Shown here: piece by piece, positions 23,201 through 30,300 of the stretch | How positions within the stretch are numbered: the first letter of the stretch is position 1 | Layout: each line of letters begins with the position of its first letter | Origin: a virus | Virus record (IMG/VR): IMGVR_UViG_3300042868_001938 | Location: 1 to 56,117 of that record | Direction: 5' to 3' (one strand) | DNA: 56,117 nt | The notes under the pieces: generated by a model | Told to the model about the DNA's origin: nothing | Database searches by the model: none | Seen by the model: only the letters and a program-made list of their open reading frames with translations | Program-made: the position numbers and the translations under genes

Positions 23201-26200
23201 AGTTATAGACTCTAGTTAAAGGATAGATACTAACATCTAATGAGTTTGCGAAAGAATATGTATTTGTTACATACGCAGCCTTAGAAGGTAACATATCAGA
23301 CCAGAAGAATGGTTCGCTGTCAGTTTTTGAAGCAGCCATTTGGTCTAGTGCGTTGTCTAGCATTTCAGCAGGAGTTTGTAATCTAGAATACGCAGTCTTG
23401 TTAACAGTGTCAACTAGTAATGTCTTGAAGGCAATATACTCTCTGCTGTTAAACATCAATGCATTAAACAAGTTGTGATTTTGCTTACGCAAGAATACGC
23501 TAGGCAATACTAAGCTTGCACTATTCTGAATGATTCTGTTGCCCCATGGCACAACATTGCCTAAGTCACGATAGTTGTTTGAGCCAAAAACTTCACCGGT
23601 TGTATTTGGGTTGTTATAGAAAATACTCTGATACTGGCCGCGAATGTCACCAATGTTAGCGATAGTCAAGTCTTGATTCAATGGGTTGTTGTTCAAGTTA
23701 ACAGGTATAGTATAATAAGCAGTCTTACTCACTTGGTCGCTTAATAACAACACTTGAACAATCTGTGCTTCTACAGGCGTGGTCAACATCACAATAGTTG
23801 TGCTGTTGTTAGTTGTAGTATAAGAATACTCAGTTGCATCTAACAAAATATTGTTAGCATACACTTGAATAACTGGCCACTTAGATTGTGTCTCACCAAT
23901 AGTAGCAATATCTAAGAAGAAGGTGTCTATTGTGTCGGGGCCGTATGTATATTGGAACAACTGATACTGCACGCTAGGAGCGACGGCTGTTTGCCAGCCC
24001 AACTGTCTATTAAATGTCGCGGTAGAAGTGTAGTTATATACGTATCCAGTGTTTACTTTTTGGGTGACAGGAGTAGATCCATTAACATAGTCAAACGTAT
24101 CGGAGTTTAGCGAAACATCAAAGCTAATATCTCCTACGTTGTTAACAGAGCTATAGCGTACTGGGAACCCTAATACGGTATCATCTAATCCAGCACTTGC
24201 AATACCATATGCAAATAGTTTTGTTCCGACAAAAGAACTACCAACATATACAGAGCGGTCACCAAAACTGATGCCGTTGCTATCGTAGATATCAAATAAC
24301 GGTGGCTGATTTGCGTTTACTTTTTGCTGTGAACTAATCCATTCAACGCCATCAAAGTGGAAATCTTTTCCTGCATTGTTGTATCCTCTAAAAGCAACAG
24401 TCTGCTCGTTAGGCAATACGTCACCGTCAGCCGCTTCGCTCAATGTAATAATTGGTGATCCTGATGAACTGACAGTAGAGAAGTGAACTACGTAAATTTT
24501 ATTACGTACTTCCAAATCAGAATCTACTGTGAATACTATGCGACTACCTTCAAATAATGCATAGTTATCAACAGTGGTATCAGTTGATACTAACGCCGCC
24601 ACTGATGTGGATGCAAACAATGTGTCGCTAGCCCACACTATAGTAATAGTAGTAGTAGTAGTTGTTTGAGAGATAGTTGATACTAATGAATTATTTGGTA
24701 ATAGATTAGTAGAGTCAGCAATGTACTGTCCTACTTGCAATGATCCAAACAAGTTTGCATTTGCTACAGTGATTGTAGTACTCAACGGGGTTACAGTAGC
24801 TACCATAGAGCCACCACTAGCAGTAGTTACAGGTAATACATCACCGTCTTGTGTCAATGAGATTGTAAATTTAGTTGTGTCTAGTATATCCTTGATATAA
24901 TAAACTGCACCTGAAGTAAGACCACCGATCATTGTACCAGAGAACACAATCTTGTCATTGACCTTCATATCAGCCGTTGTTTCAAGTGAATCTAATGTTA
25001 ATGTGTTTGCTGGGTACCCGCTGGTATCGGTAACAGTATGAGTAATGTATACAGATGCCGTACCAGAACCTGAACCAACACCTGTTGCAACAAACGTTGT
25101 GCCCACTGTGTTTGCGGTTGCACCTATAGCGGTAAAGTTAGTTGTGCCTAAGCTGATAATTTTATATTGTTTACCGATAGTAAAAGAACCAGCAGATAAT
25201 AGTGTACCTACGAAAGATGCGCTTGCAGTAGTATAAGAAGCAACGTCAGGATAATAGCTCGGCTGGCCGGCAACTTGTGTGAATGCGTCAGTAGTTCGCA
25301 TGTCAATAAAATCAACCGGAGCTTTACCAATTGCTCCTGCGTTGAATAGTGACAAGTTTGGATAGAATTCGATAATTGGGCGCTTAGCCTTGTTATTAAT
25401 CGTGGCTAGAACAGTTGCTATGCTTGGATTATTATTGTATGTTGCAGATGCATTGATGACATCAATATGGAACCATCTGTTACTTCTTGACCACGCATTT
25501 TTGTTGATACTATTTCTAGAAATAGTAATGTAGTCAGGTACTACAGGTATATATAAGTCGCTATCATAGTTTCCAATATCATACGGGGTAGTATCATAGG
25601 GGATATATGTACTTACTGTAAATGACTCTGGTGCAATTAGGTCCGCGACAGGAATTAATTCAATTGCTGTTCCTACACCCTCAACATAGTACTGTCCATC
25701 TTTGTATGATGATGGGTATATGTCACCTTCAAATACCACTTTAAGACCGTTGGTGAAAACAACACCATTTGATGCTGTGTAATTAATTTTACCTAATATG
25801 TCAGTTTCAACATTAATTCTGTTAGTAGTGTTGCTATCAATTAATTTGATTACACCTACTTTATTAGCAGTAGTGCCATCTTGGTAGTACAACGTATCTA
25901 ACAATGAACTTAAGTAAGGAACTATAGAAATATTACCATTAACGTCTTTGTAAAATTCTCTGTTAATCCACTCGCTACCATATTGAGGAAGAATTTTTTC
26001 TTCAATTGGAATAGGACCTGCAGGTAATAATCTGATTGTTGGGTTTGAAGGGTCTCCTACGTAAGTAACAGTATAGAAGGTGTTATTCACTTGTGTGTAG
26101 TAACCTTCTTCCATCAAACCTTGATTAATATTACCTGTCATTGCGCCGCTAGCAGTCGTCAATGTTACTTGCGTTCCACCTAGAGAAAGTGATACGGTAA

Positions 26201-27350
26201 ACTGTGTACTGTTAACAATGGATTCTATATAATATAGAGTATTAGGTAGTGTTTCTGAGTACTGTGATATTCCACCAAAAGGTGTACCGGTGAAGGTAAT
26301 AGTTGAACCTACAATTAAATCAGCAGTCGTGTTGCATGTAATAAGATTACCAGTAGCATTAGTATTTGTCACTGATATTGTTGCAGCCGGAACTAAATCA
26401 TTATTTACGTCAAACGCAGTATAGTCAAAGAAGTTAGATATAAATCCGCTCTCATTTACAACACCGGTGTTGTAGAACATCACAGTCAATCCTTCTAGTG
26501 AAGTGATACTATCAATTCCACCAATGTCACTTACTCTCGCTCCGTTAACTTGAATGAAGGGTAATGTACTAACTACACCTACTGAATTGTTTCCGGGGAA
26601 ATTGTATTGGTTCTGTGAATTTTTATTAGGTACAGTGAAAGTAACGATACCGGACGTAGTACCGTTATTAGTTACTCCAAATACATCTCTTGTTTGTATG
26701 TTAGGTTGAGTTAGACTATATCCAGTTACACCCGGTTCACCTTGAATCCAAAACTGTGTTGTTTGGTTAACTGCAAAAGTATATGTGCCACCACGCAACA
26801 ACGTTAGTGTTGGGTTAGTTGAGCCGGCACCACCGGTGGGTGTTGTTATTATATATCCGTTGGTAGCATCATTTACAATATAATCAGTTGAGATGAAAAC
26901 AGTATCCGCAGAAACCACGACTTGTTCTGGGCCGTTAGGTAACCAGTAATATTGATTATAGTTAATAATCTTGTCTAAGTTAGTAAACGAGTCCCATGAA
27001 TAGAACTCGCTATTAAACAAACGATTATTATCATCAGTAATAGCACCTTCTAACTTAAGTGCATCAATGATACCAGGATATGATATAAAATCTTGCGCTG
27101 TAGATTCGTTGTTCTTAGTAAAGACAACGCCTGGTTCAAGTTGATAATCAACTCTAGTTTTTGTAGGTTCAGTAACGTAATAATCCTTAGGATTAATACC
27201 GTAACCAAACTTACTACCAATATAACCTTCTATCTTTTGAGTATTAGGTTGTTGTACAATCTGATCCAATGTAGCTCGTAAAAACTGAGCATTAGTTGGA
27301 GTTTTGAATATGTCTGGTAAAAAATTTAGTGTTCTGATTCGTGTTGCCAT
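8262..27350 (-). CDS. Giant modular virion protein, 6362 residues
   Basis: A single uninterrupted frame of 19,089 bases starts at ATG 27350 (weak GAGAT ribosome-binding site). Residues 1-150 form a conserved-looking head (FLPDIFKTP, FGYGINPKDYY, QYYWLPNGPEQ). About 1400-2250 is a non-repetitive alpha/beta region. About 2515-3155 holds seven FG-GAP-like blades (FGSxxAY, FGYSIA, FGQSVD, YGHAVD), a probable beta-propeller. About 4905-5310 holds seven blades of a second, Asp-box/Ycf48-like propeller (LNDVYF, VAVGDN, TSSDGYSW). Roughly 15 copies of an 80-residue beta module (I.C.ST, VGxPI.F.G, YYVK.I, FTIS, LTTA.G) occur from residue 320 to 6090, and an FCCH-like segment lies near 5930-5980. It sits between gp6 and the fibre genes, so a baseplate-peripheral or giant-fibre role is inferred. 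Codon use matches the neighbours. Confidence 0.85.
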   Translation of the reverse strand: MATRIRTLNFLPDIFKTPTNAQFLRATLDQIVQQPNTQKIEGYIGSKFGYGINPKDYYVTEPTKTRVDYQLEPGVVFTKNNESTAQDFISYPGIIDALKLEGAITDDNNRLFNSEFYSWDSFTNLDKIINYNQYYWLPNGPEQVVVSADTVFISTDYIVNDATNGYIITTPTGGAGSTNPTLTLLRGGTYTFAVNQTTQFWIQGEPGVTGYSLTQPNIQTRDVFGVTNNGTTSGIVTFTVPNKNSQNQYNFPGNNSVGVVSTLPFIQVNGARVSDIGGIDSITSLEGLTVMFYNTGVVNESGFISNFFDYTAFDVNNDLVPAATISVTNTNATGNLITCNTTADLIVGSTITFTGTPFGGISQYSETLPNTLYYIESIVNSTQFTVSLSLGGTQVTLTTASGAMTGNINQGLMEEGYYTQVNNTFYTVTYVGDPSNPTIRLLPAGPIPIEEKILPQYGSEWINREFYKDVNGNISIVPYLSSLLDTLYYQDGTTANKVGVIKLIDSNTTNRINVETDILGKINYTASNGVVFTNGLKVVFEGDIYPSSYKDGQYYVEGVGTAIELIPVADLIAPESFTVSTYIPYDTTPYDIGNYDSDLYIPVVPDYITISRNSINKNAWSRSNRWFHIDVINASATYNNNPSIATVLATINNKAKRPIIEFYPNLSLFNAGAIGKAPVDFIDMRTTDAFTQVAGQPSYYPDVASYTTASASFVGTLLSAGSFTIGKQYKIISLGTTNFTAIGATANTVGTTFVATGVGSGSGTASVYITHTVTDTSGYPANTLTLDSLETTADMKVNDKIVFSGTMIGGLTSGAVYYIKDILDTTKFTISLTQDGDVLPVTTASGGSMVATVTPLSTTITVANANLFGSLQVGQYIADSTNLLPNNSLVSTISQTTTTTTITIVWASDTLFASTSVAALVSTDTTVDNYALFEGSRIVFTVDSDLEVRNKIYVVHFSTVSSSGSPIITLSEAADGDVLPNEQTVAFRGYNNAGKDFHFDGVEWISSQQKVNANQPPLFDIYDSNGISFGDRSVYVGSSFVGTKLFAYGIASAGLDDTVLGFPVRYSSVNNVGDISFDVSLNSDTFDYVNGSTPVTQKVNTGYVYNYTSTATFNRQLGWQTAVAPSVQYQLFQYTYGPDTIDTFFLDIATIGETQSKWPVIQVYANNILLDATEYSYTTTNNSTTIVMLTTPVEAQIVQVLLLSDQVSKTAYYTIPVNLNNNPLNQDLTIANIGDIRGQYQSIFYNNPNTTGEVFGSNNYRDLGNVVPWGNRIIQNSASLVLPSVFLRKQNHNLFNALMFNSREYIAFKTLLVDTVNKTAYSRLQTPAEMLDNALDQMAASKTDSEPFFWSDMLPSKAAYVTNTYSFANSLDVSIYPLTRVYNFATANYYGVLVYLVRTTNGFTQTTQLVKNVDYSVSATAPSLTVTLDLLPNDQIIIKEYNQTYGSYAPNTPTKMGLYPASIPSVVLDSSYNVPTYFIKGHDGSYNKLYGEYDPVTGVLIDFRDQALLEYETRVYNNLKLSNTIPVQEYEVLPGFFRETDYTYDEVLKIYSETFLNWVGQNRINYKRQIFNKQDEFTWNYYQSGNKINKAVIQPGNWRGVYQYFYDTSTPDTSPWEMLGFKNMPSWWATRYGPAPYTSDNLVLWGDLAAGINWNNGDPVVIEQAIRPQLLDVLPVDSAGNLVSPFVSLVGNYNSNIFQRDWKVGDAGPAEFSYRRSSSYPFDLMRIIALTKPAEFFNLAVDVDNYKYNEEFNQYLVNDRSHLVLGDIEIYGNGTAKTSYINWIVDYEKQVGIDATQNISDLLKNLDVRLVYRAAGFTDKNLLKFYVEKGTPNSRNASLLIPDESYSVLLYDNQPFTRIVYSGVVIQLSKNGYTVFGNSQTEAFFTVQDPLINGNYYTLEVDKTTVKLANDYSDNISYVPYNTEFYNVQEVAQFIESYGRYLESQGVVFDQIENGLPITWRQMVAEFLYWSQTGWQTGSIVTMNPAASLLLIDKENSIVQPLTFRQQNFVLNQNLYPIQSKDLSILRDGTAFTVQPLNQGDTVAYGQFNLSNFEHGIVFDNVTLFNDIIYNTITGLRQTRILTKGTKTAEWNGTVDAQGFILNQDNIVEWTKEFKYTTGSIVKYKNKYWIATKIIQAKELFDERDWKQTDYNEIQKGLLPNSSTRSYESTLYYDVNKANLENDADLLSFSLIGYRPRDYLALADLTDITQINVYKNMIKNKGTRNATNAFKGANLPQGGIDYDIYENWAILSGEFGGVLNNNFIEFKINENYMTGNPSIVGITTGTPNEGVQQEIPLYSLFNYGRLVTDENVLATIPTITPSTVFPDAGYVNFNDVKMVSYFYNNMATAINQNGTIIPIDNFYVRDYVWLADYLGSWQVYTPTSMGQVVLIKNNLNGTVTATFTNPHKLKKYEAFAIVNFDNVINGYYIATLVIDQYRVIINLNLNPSILNVTGQGVGFKFQSQRVNTPADIINLPLLDSEFTKNKVWVDTNNDGAWAVYRKGINYQYESEITKENTVTFGSAVAYTSVLGYLVGDAGDGKAYRYTYNDLNNVYDLVQTISHSASFGSSIAYADNIFVISEPTGASQVHIYDLQNTTLVDDLIVYQSPITARDSSTNWGSAVEISGDKKWLYISATDLNRVYVYRLSQLTEEYEYVTYLTDASLASGDMFGYSIATDYYGDTVVISAPNQDYSATIDNWGYTYVFDRVVQNIEAQYTTPVLSQQAFTLAWTPTTISTAASATSSSTNRITCVSTSGFVGGTLGQPVIFSGTVLASSNIDPNTVYYIKQVVDATNFTISLTRNGAVFELDTDSGSGMIVNVQSTPLYVSVNGTLLVDNDYAVVGSQVIVTKSINAGDIVNVSGNQFTKIQTLTTEATPRVGVHFGQSVDTTTYASEIIVGAPFALNSENQEGAVHRYTNAGGKYGVLIGTTDCSLTVTRNVLLNGYLVSIPAGNATVAANYINSSKITNIQASAINGKLVISLINTDLSTPNDKLTIAVTNTATLAELGISVFTQTQVITCPHKTGPTQFGNVVQFNQAGSFVASAPTGTRYVATTFDFSDDENQDDDTIFDNNATQWIDTFSYAGAVYMFDYLSVANESLLTPGKFAYAQSVNALNEEYGSQPMYGHAVDFSDYHVIVGTPNMTNGDSNGQVVTYINTSGQADWSVYRSSAAVVDVDKIQNVQLFSAETNNTLDNLDYIDPLQGKILGSVRQNIDCISNIDPAGYNTTPVAQSTQRPLAWKADKVGQIWFDTSAVRFVNYHQNDNTYNSKYWGTLFPGSSVAVYTWISSNVPPSSYVGPGVPYDRTVYSIDYISNPSGSLTPVYFFWARNTNIVFENIGKTLADSVIQAYILSPKSSGIAYFAPLLPNVFALYNCAEYINANDTVLHIGYATGDNGDVPHSRYSLIRANYADDFLPGLPATTSTDSPQYLYDRMLDSLCGVDETGAVVPNPYLPKAVQLGVLVRPRQSFFINRFLALKNYLTFANEVLSLYPITETRRTSFLTTSGAFYNTSNYWSFTNWWAIGYNDNTKSAVQVPIYADLAALEVDTGTIARVAANGDGKAETYIKNTDGTWTRIGLNNGTITINSALWDYSAARLGFGDNFYDTNPFDEYPSEETRYIVRALNEQIYINDLLIYRNQSLILLFEYIQSETIESQNYLPWLNKTSFVDVAHTIRELVPLEVFQSDNQDFLAGYLNEVKPYHVVIKEFLFKYTKTEVYEGDITDFDLPAKYNTALEKYITPELVYGNPSSDNQYSSDSAIWQDPAYSQWFSNYGVSITGQPDYPISVLATYVALNTHSFAVDNAYGFPINGVVKIGTELIGYSSVDRNLNIISGLTRGVNGTDISTHIPGEIITIDLPAVLVLNGGRGYAEPPKVTAYIDTSIYPEPDELAQLVAVMNLDSVLSVTVVNPGKGYAVLPEIIIDSAVTVTFASSEVSVTTNTIQLYAPLLATGDLVQYSVMSGTTPIQGLSIGQWYYVKVLETVPTVTVALYSRYSNAVKDQDRVELYSTGTGVGHVFSEGARASCISSSSPVRENNIAIRFDRTTYDSQVIDWLAGKFYGSYYAGTYNSSQTVASSVITLETTQPPIESILASAQGIAFEIVTVDNDQELTWSSFIRSVKSTEATYDSILLTPLDGNNPDLSDLELNASGTTLGFYVGMPVKFKGAVGSSNIVNDVTYYVKEVLSEISFTISATVNGSIFSLGTQTIGAAGLQCFVGEVTNTAVITVNYPGIRNVTNTLKTLNTITVPLNDTGTGGTAGFYVNLPIFFTGNVFGGIVENLTYYVTTVIDSQTFTMSENQDPVSVTVYSATASTNIINCESTLDLNINDPVIFNNMLIAGSAVTDFGGIQDGTTYYVSSIINPTQLTISSVVNGGTFDITTDIVAASNTSALMTSQSDTVTLTTATGNMTMNVSLPVSPGQVNGQLFTLYPTSEQYNNVTGTDGSLITRTIEKTLATVNRIAITETSGGLTNLYDNMPIEVASNIGGLTTGTQYYIVDHGNISVTVTNTSSTGNALLCTSTASLYVDMPIIFSGTGLGTIDLSVEYYVKSISTSTTFTVTNTPGGAETVMSNDNGTMVGTGSPYIQVSQTLGGTAETLSTATGPVTLTQTPIGTPSFDASYILGGYRVTIEDGATGYAVDNIITISGNDIGGSTTANDLTLTVDSVSSTGAITSVICSGTPAGTSVQYYFRVLSANQFGVYSNSLMTIPVSGIDFPYQGVTSTTVTELDTYDITVDSLTGFSVNDPVVFTGTVAGNIELGTTYYIKTLTPTFTISETVGGASFDVGTETDLSFTMAKSGDFALLPEPFSFNQSVVKYNNRVYRCIISNNDTDFIFGKWELLDSGDRYLNALDRIVGYYQPTANMPGLDLTQLVEGITYPDSTYLGNAFAPEQQFEVDTILQDQPFYPTEVDNVSITWDGLTYLGASNTPDYSAIIASAPGDEWTIDKLANTSLNFTDMLYAGGYYVLTTRNAATPIYRSNNGTDWTSNGQYTPYSSTPYDDFPYDVTALEVASISLNSVGYSDSLGLWVAVGENIVTSTDTYVWRETYFFPDDLVNQFNGVDGVAVTSFAGFVAVGKGQRYDYSTGVTQTVDTNILMTSTTGYQWSTIPSLTTKGFNSATDNGSLIIVVGEDGVIYSSVNGALWLGVSETLVYGSFVTANQVSVQSTLGFAVNDKIRFTTSFGVISASTDYWIKTVDSSSRVTISTSLGGSTLTLTSAQPTVATQMYLYPETDTLNDVYFANSLFMAVGDNGIIRTSSDGYSWTTQTSGTTEKLNGVMFNADDSVWIVVGDNNVILQSSDDGSTWESISLFTVDPTIYDVQGNEFMYGYGPEELVPGVVTDNVTMIVATRPGTNWSVETYAHAGYDVVSREYTPESATQTIYSFAELVQTPAQLAVFAIDGTTGLSTTLIGPNNDSVTADYSINWITSTITLNAPLGGTPTNKLRIDLYETGNGDQLVKASTKTDPLRINTVTGWNEIYVNCNYTGTIFNGSGVIQSGTNEKFATASVTDSVTDTILCDNIRDFNINDPITFQGAVFGGIAEDTTYYVKTVSIITNKITVSLTYNLSTGTAGPTLALTSDTGNMIAVINVGTGTTYTDPLLYHNGVKLLHGTTGTVTKTSSLNNAITCNTTGSMILGTPIVFSDTMFGGVIQPQTVYYINSIYDANEFTVSETYPGTDLALTTATGGASFVTNDYAFGIAPNGVSAKLIFASQYDTDVDYITYTLFGETAPEQYGYTIPETQYFEGDGSTDVFVLLNNNELDNVTSGIVEIDGIRVSDTEYTIDSYTDTVTFTTAPSLGSVISVTTYNITLRQYLTTQYGITGNTVSSIADITNAISAPIASTNVTATDGTTEYITCASTTNFIVGQTIEFKGTSFGSIATNGTVYFVRAVIDSTHFTIENEAGTIVNLTTGTGLIVAYVGGQPAVRVTTVTAHGYSDGDIVMIDGTTGSTQLNNQIFYVKVINSIQFDLYSEPYDSSYAAVNYPITEISAYTGGGYTWIQNIFPLVTAVSTGTTVVVSSHRILGDTTSMTVGTPILFSLFGTQIGDVLDCGIVVGTTYYIREIFNVGEFSVSETRGGTEFALTADSQTFNMTQWEQDNVDRLWVTVNGYRVPSSSLRLNPNNQVSILSPITSADEVIITSMIPSATPNEEVYLLNVNQTNQASVYRANTLTRTWLTQPLYNTSSSIQVHDVTRITDSVIENTTTPSPEVNGNYHVGITADKNIISAISVYNTTTGMMVTSYTIKVINLAPTLVITAGVSTGDDLVITVIEGNLVYINGEQIKFTSVNLATNTLSGLQRGANGTGEQAVIPLYSEVFGILSSNRMTNTQYNKEWNSYVYNTTDGDPLQISQTAAAIFLNTDIS

Positions 27351-27375
27351 TGTTTATCTCGATTACTTATAGTAC

Positions 27376-30300
27376 TTATCTTATTTGTAATTCGGCGGAA
27401 GTTAGTGCTGAAATTACTACCACATCGCTAGCCGTTGCCGCGTTTACGAATATCTCGTATGGCGCACATTTGATTTCATATAAATCTCCAAAACTCATTG
27501 TAGGGTCATTTGGTACTAGCACAACTGAGCTAACTAATTCACCAATCTCACCGTGAATATATGCACTCAATTCAGAGAAGTAGAATGTATCTCCGAAGTT
27601 CCAATTGTTAATGCTGAAATAGGTATTCATAGTAGTCAATGTTGCACTACGTATTTCACTATCACTTGCATTAGTGTTAGATGCCTTAATAACCTTAATA
27701 GTTGCTCTTAATGCAGAGGCGGCTTTAGGTCCAAACAATGGTTTGAATACAACACTGTTTAAAACAACACTGTCACTTAACATCTTGTAATCTTGTACTT
27801 TACTATACTCTTGGCTTAGTTCATTAATAGTAGGTTTGTCCGGCATAGGAATTGTGTTCGTGGTATCTTGAATCCAATTCTGATATTCAGTATAATATGC
27901 TTGGGTGACAACATATAAATCAATGATGTTTGTAGTTGCAGGATCTATACGTGTTGTATTATTACTATTGTGGCGATATTGATATATCAGTCCTTGACGA
28001 CCGGGCTTAACTGAGTACTGTGGTTGTTCAATCAACACATAGTATGGCGTTGTGATTGCATTATCTTGCTGAGTAATATAAAATATATTATCAGCATATG
28101 CATAGAACAATTGACCTTCAGGATATTCATATTTTGCAACTTCAATTTGTGTTTTAGTTGCATATTGATAAACCACAGATGTACTGGGTACAATCTGATA
28201 GGTGTTCAACGTAATATCATTCTCTATCAACTCAAAAAATACATATACCCCAATATTAGAATTACCAGTAACATATCCTGTAACTTGTGTGAAGAAGTCT
28301 GGATTAGAGATAATAGTTCTGTCGTTCACATCAATGCTAGCAACTTCAACTTCAAAGTCATCTACGTACCCATCTGATTCAACTGTTTGACCAATAACAC
28401 TTACTTTAACATCTTTGTTCAACGGGTAATTAGAATTTGGTTGTGTGTTGCTACTAAGAACATTAACAAAGTCTTGTAATATCTTACCAGAGAATGGATC
28501 ATATACTAGTTTATTTGCTTCGAATGTAAATCTAGTATCAGCAACACTTCCAAAGTAATATGCTAGCGCACGGAATGTCACTATGTACTTGTTGGCAGAT
28601 TGACTTTGAAAATTAACAAACCAATTAGCATCATCGTATGGTTTAATAGACCAACGTTCTTGATTCACTGCTAATGAGTTATTGAATACTAATGAAAAGT
28701 TTTGTTGCAGTTCCATTCTAATAATACATTCCTGTATTATTTCTGCCGATAGTGTATTATCAAAAGTAGGTAGTATAGTGGTTAGTATTGCTCCACCCGG
28801 AACATACCCGTTTAATACAATAGGACCTGTTCCATTACTAAAGCCACCTTCGCCGTTATTATAGCCGTCACCTATTACATTAAGTACAGTAGTCCACAAC
28901 ACTGTAGGGTCAGCTGGTCCCGGAACACCTGATACCAATCGGTTATTACTATCAAAATAATATCCAGTTGGTGCAGAGAATTGCACTAACGCTCCTTTGT
29001 TAATATACTTTACATTATTAGTAGAATATGTTCCGACAGGAATTGGAACTTCTTGTGAATTACTTAAATTATAGAAATAACCTGTCTCACTATTTGCATC
29101 TACTGTTTTAGTTTTCCAATACACAGTACCATCACCGCTGGCACTGTTTACTGAATATCTAGTATAGTTTTGCGTGTAATATTGTTTTGCTTTATTAGCA
29201 GACAACACTGACGATAGAGTATCTGTTAAGAACGTTATAATACTACCAGTTGTAGTAATTGTTAGTGCTAGATAACCGTTACTTGTATCTTGGTATAACG
29301 CGCCGTCACTTGCAAAACTATTTGTGCTGGAATACTTTCCAGTTGGATCTAACATATCTAAGTTTTTAGATACACCAACTGAACTGCGATTAATCGCTTT
29401 TGATTTGATAATGGAACTGTATAATGTATATGGGAAGTTGTTATAATCTTCTCCGTTAACCATACGATTCTGTGTGTAGTAACGAGTTGGAGCACGTTGT
29501 TTAATATTAGCTAATGACTCACGTGCTTGAGCGTTAGACACTGGCACTTGCAATGCTAATCCAATTGTTAGTGTTTCAATTCTTCCTACTCGGTTTACAT
29601 AAGAGAATGCAACAGTAATACCTTGCATTTCAGAAGGATCAACTGTGTATGTCAACGCATTGCCTGCACGTACATATGATCTGAAAGAACCCACAGGTAT
29701 TTCACTGAATATACCATCACCAAATATATACGATACTTGGTCGTTAAATCTTGAACCTACACTAAAAATCTTGCGCACACTAGATTCTGTTTGCAAATAT
29801 GCATCAGCATATACGTTTTCAACTTCTTTCCACAACCCGGTAGTTCCGTTTGTAGCACTCAATTGATACAACCATGTATCAGTATTGTTAATACCTTGAA
29901 TATCAATGTCAACTACTTGGTTACTGATTTGTTGTTCTAAGGTAAAGTCAAAATTCTGCAATGATCCTTGCTTGAAGTAGAAGAAGAAACCTGTGTTTGG
30001 GCTACCGTAACCTAATTTGTCGTTGCGATATAACATATTGAAACGACCGCTTGGTGCAGGAGGAATTTCATATATGTAATCTTCATCAACTGAGGTTACG
30101 GATACTAATTCAAAATTCATGTTTGTACCGTCAACCGAGCTAGTGAATGGGATGATCGGTAAACTATTTTGAGGGATATTAAGTGCGTACTCATCTGTCT
30201 TTACACCTAACAATTGTGCTGAATTGCCAGGGCGGCCGATTCGCTGTGCGTCCACTAAGGCGGCGTTAATGATAGTGTTGAACTGCTCTAGCCAATTAGG

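Noticed and set aside
24640-24665. GTA trinucleotide run
   Set aside because: It encodes a poly-Thr stretch in the giant protein (minus strand) and shows no regulatory context.
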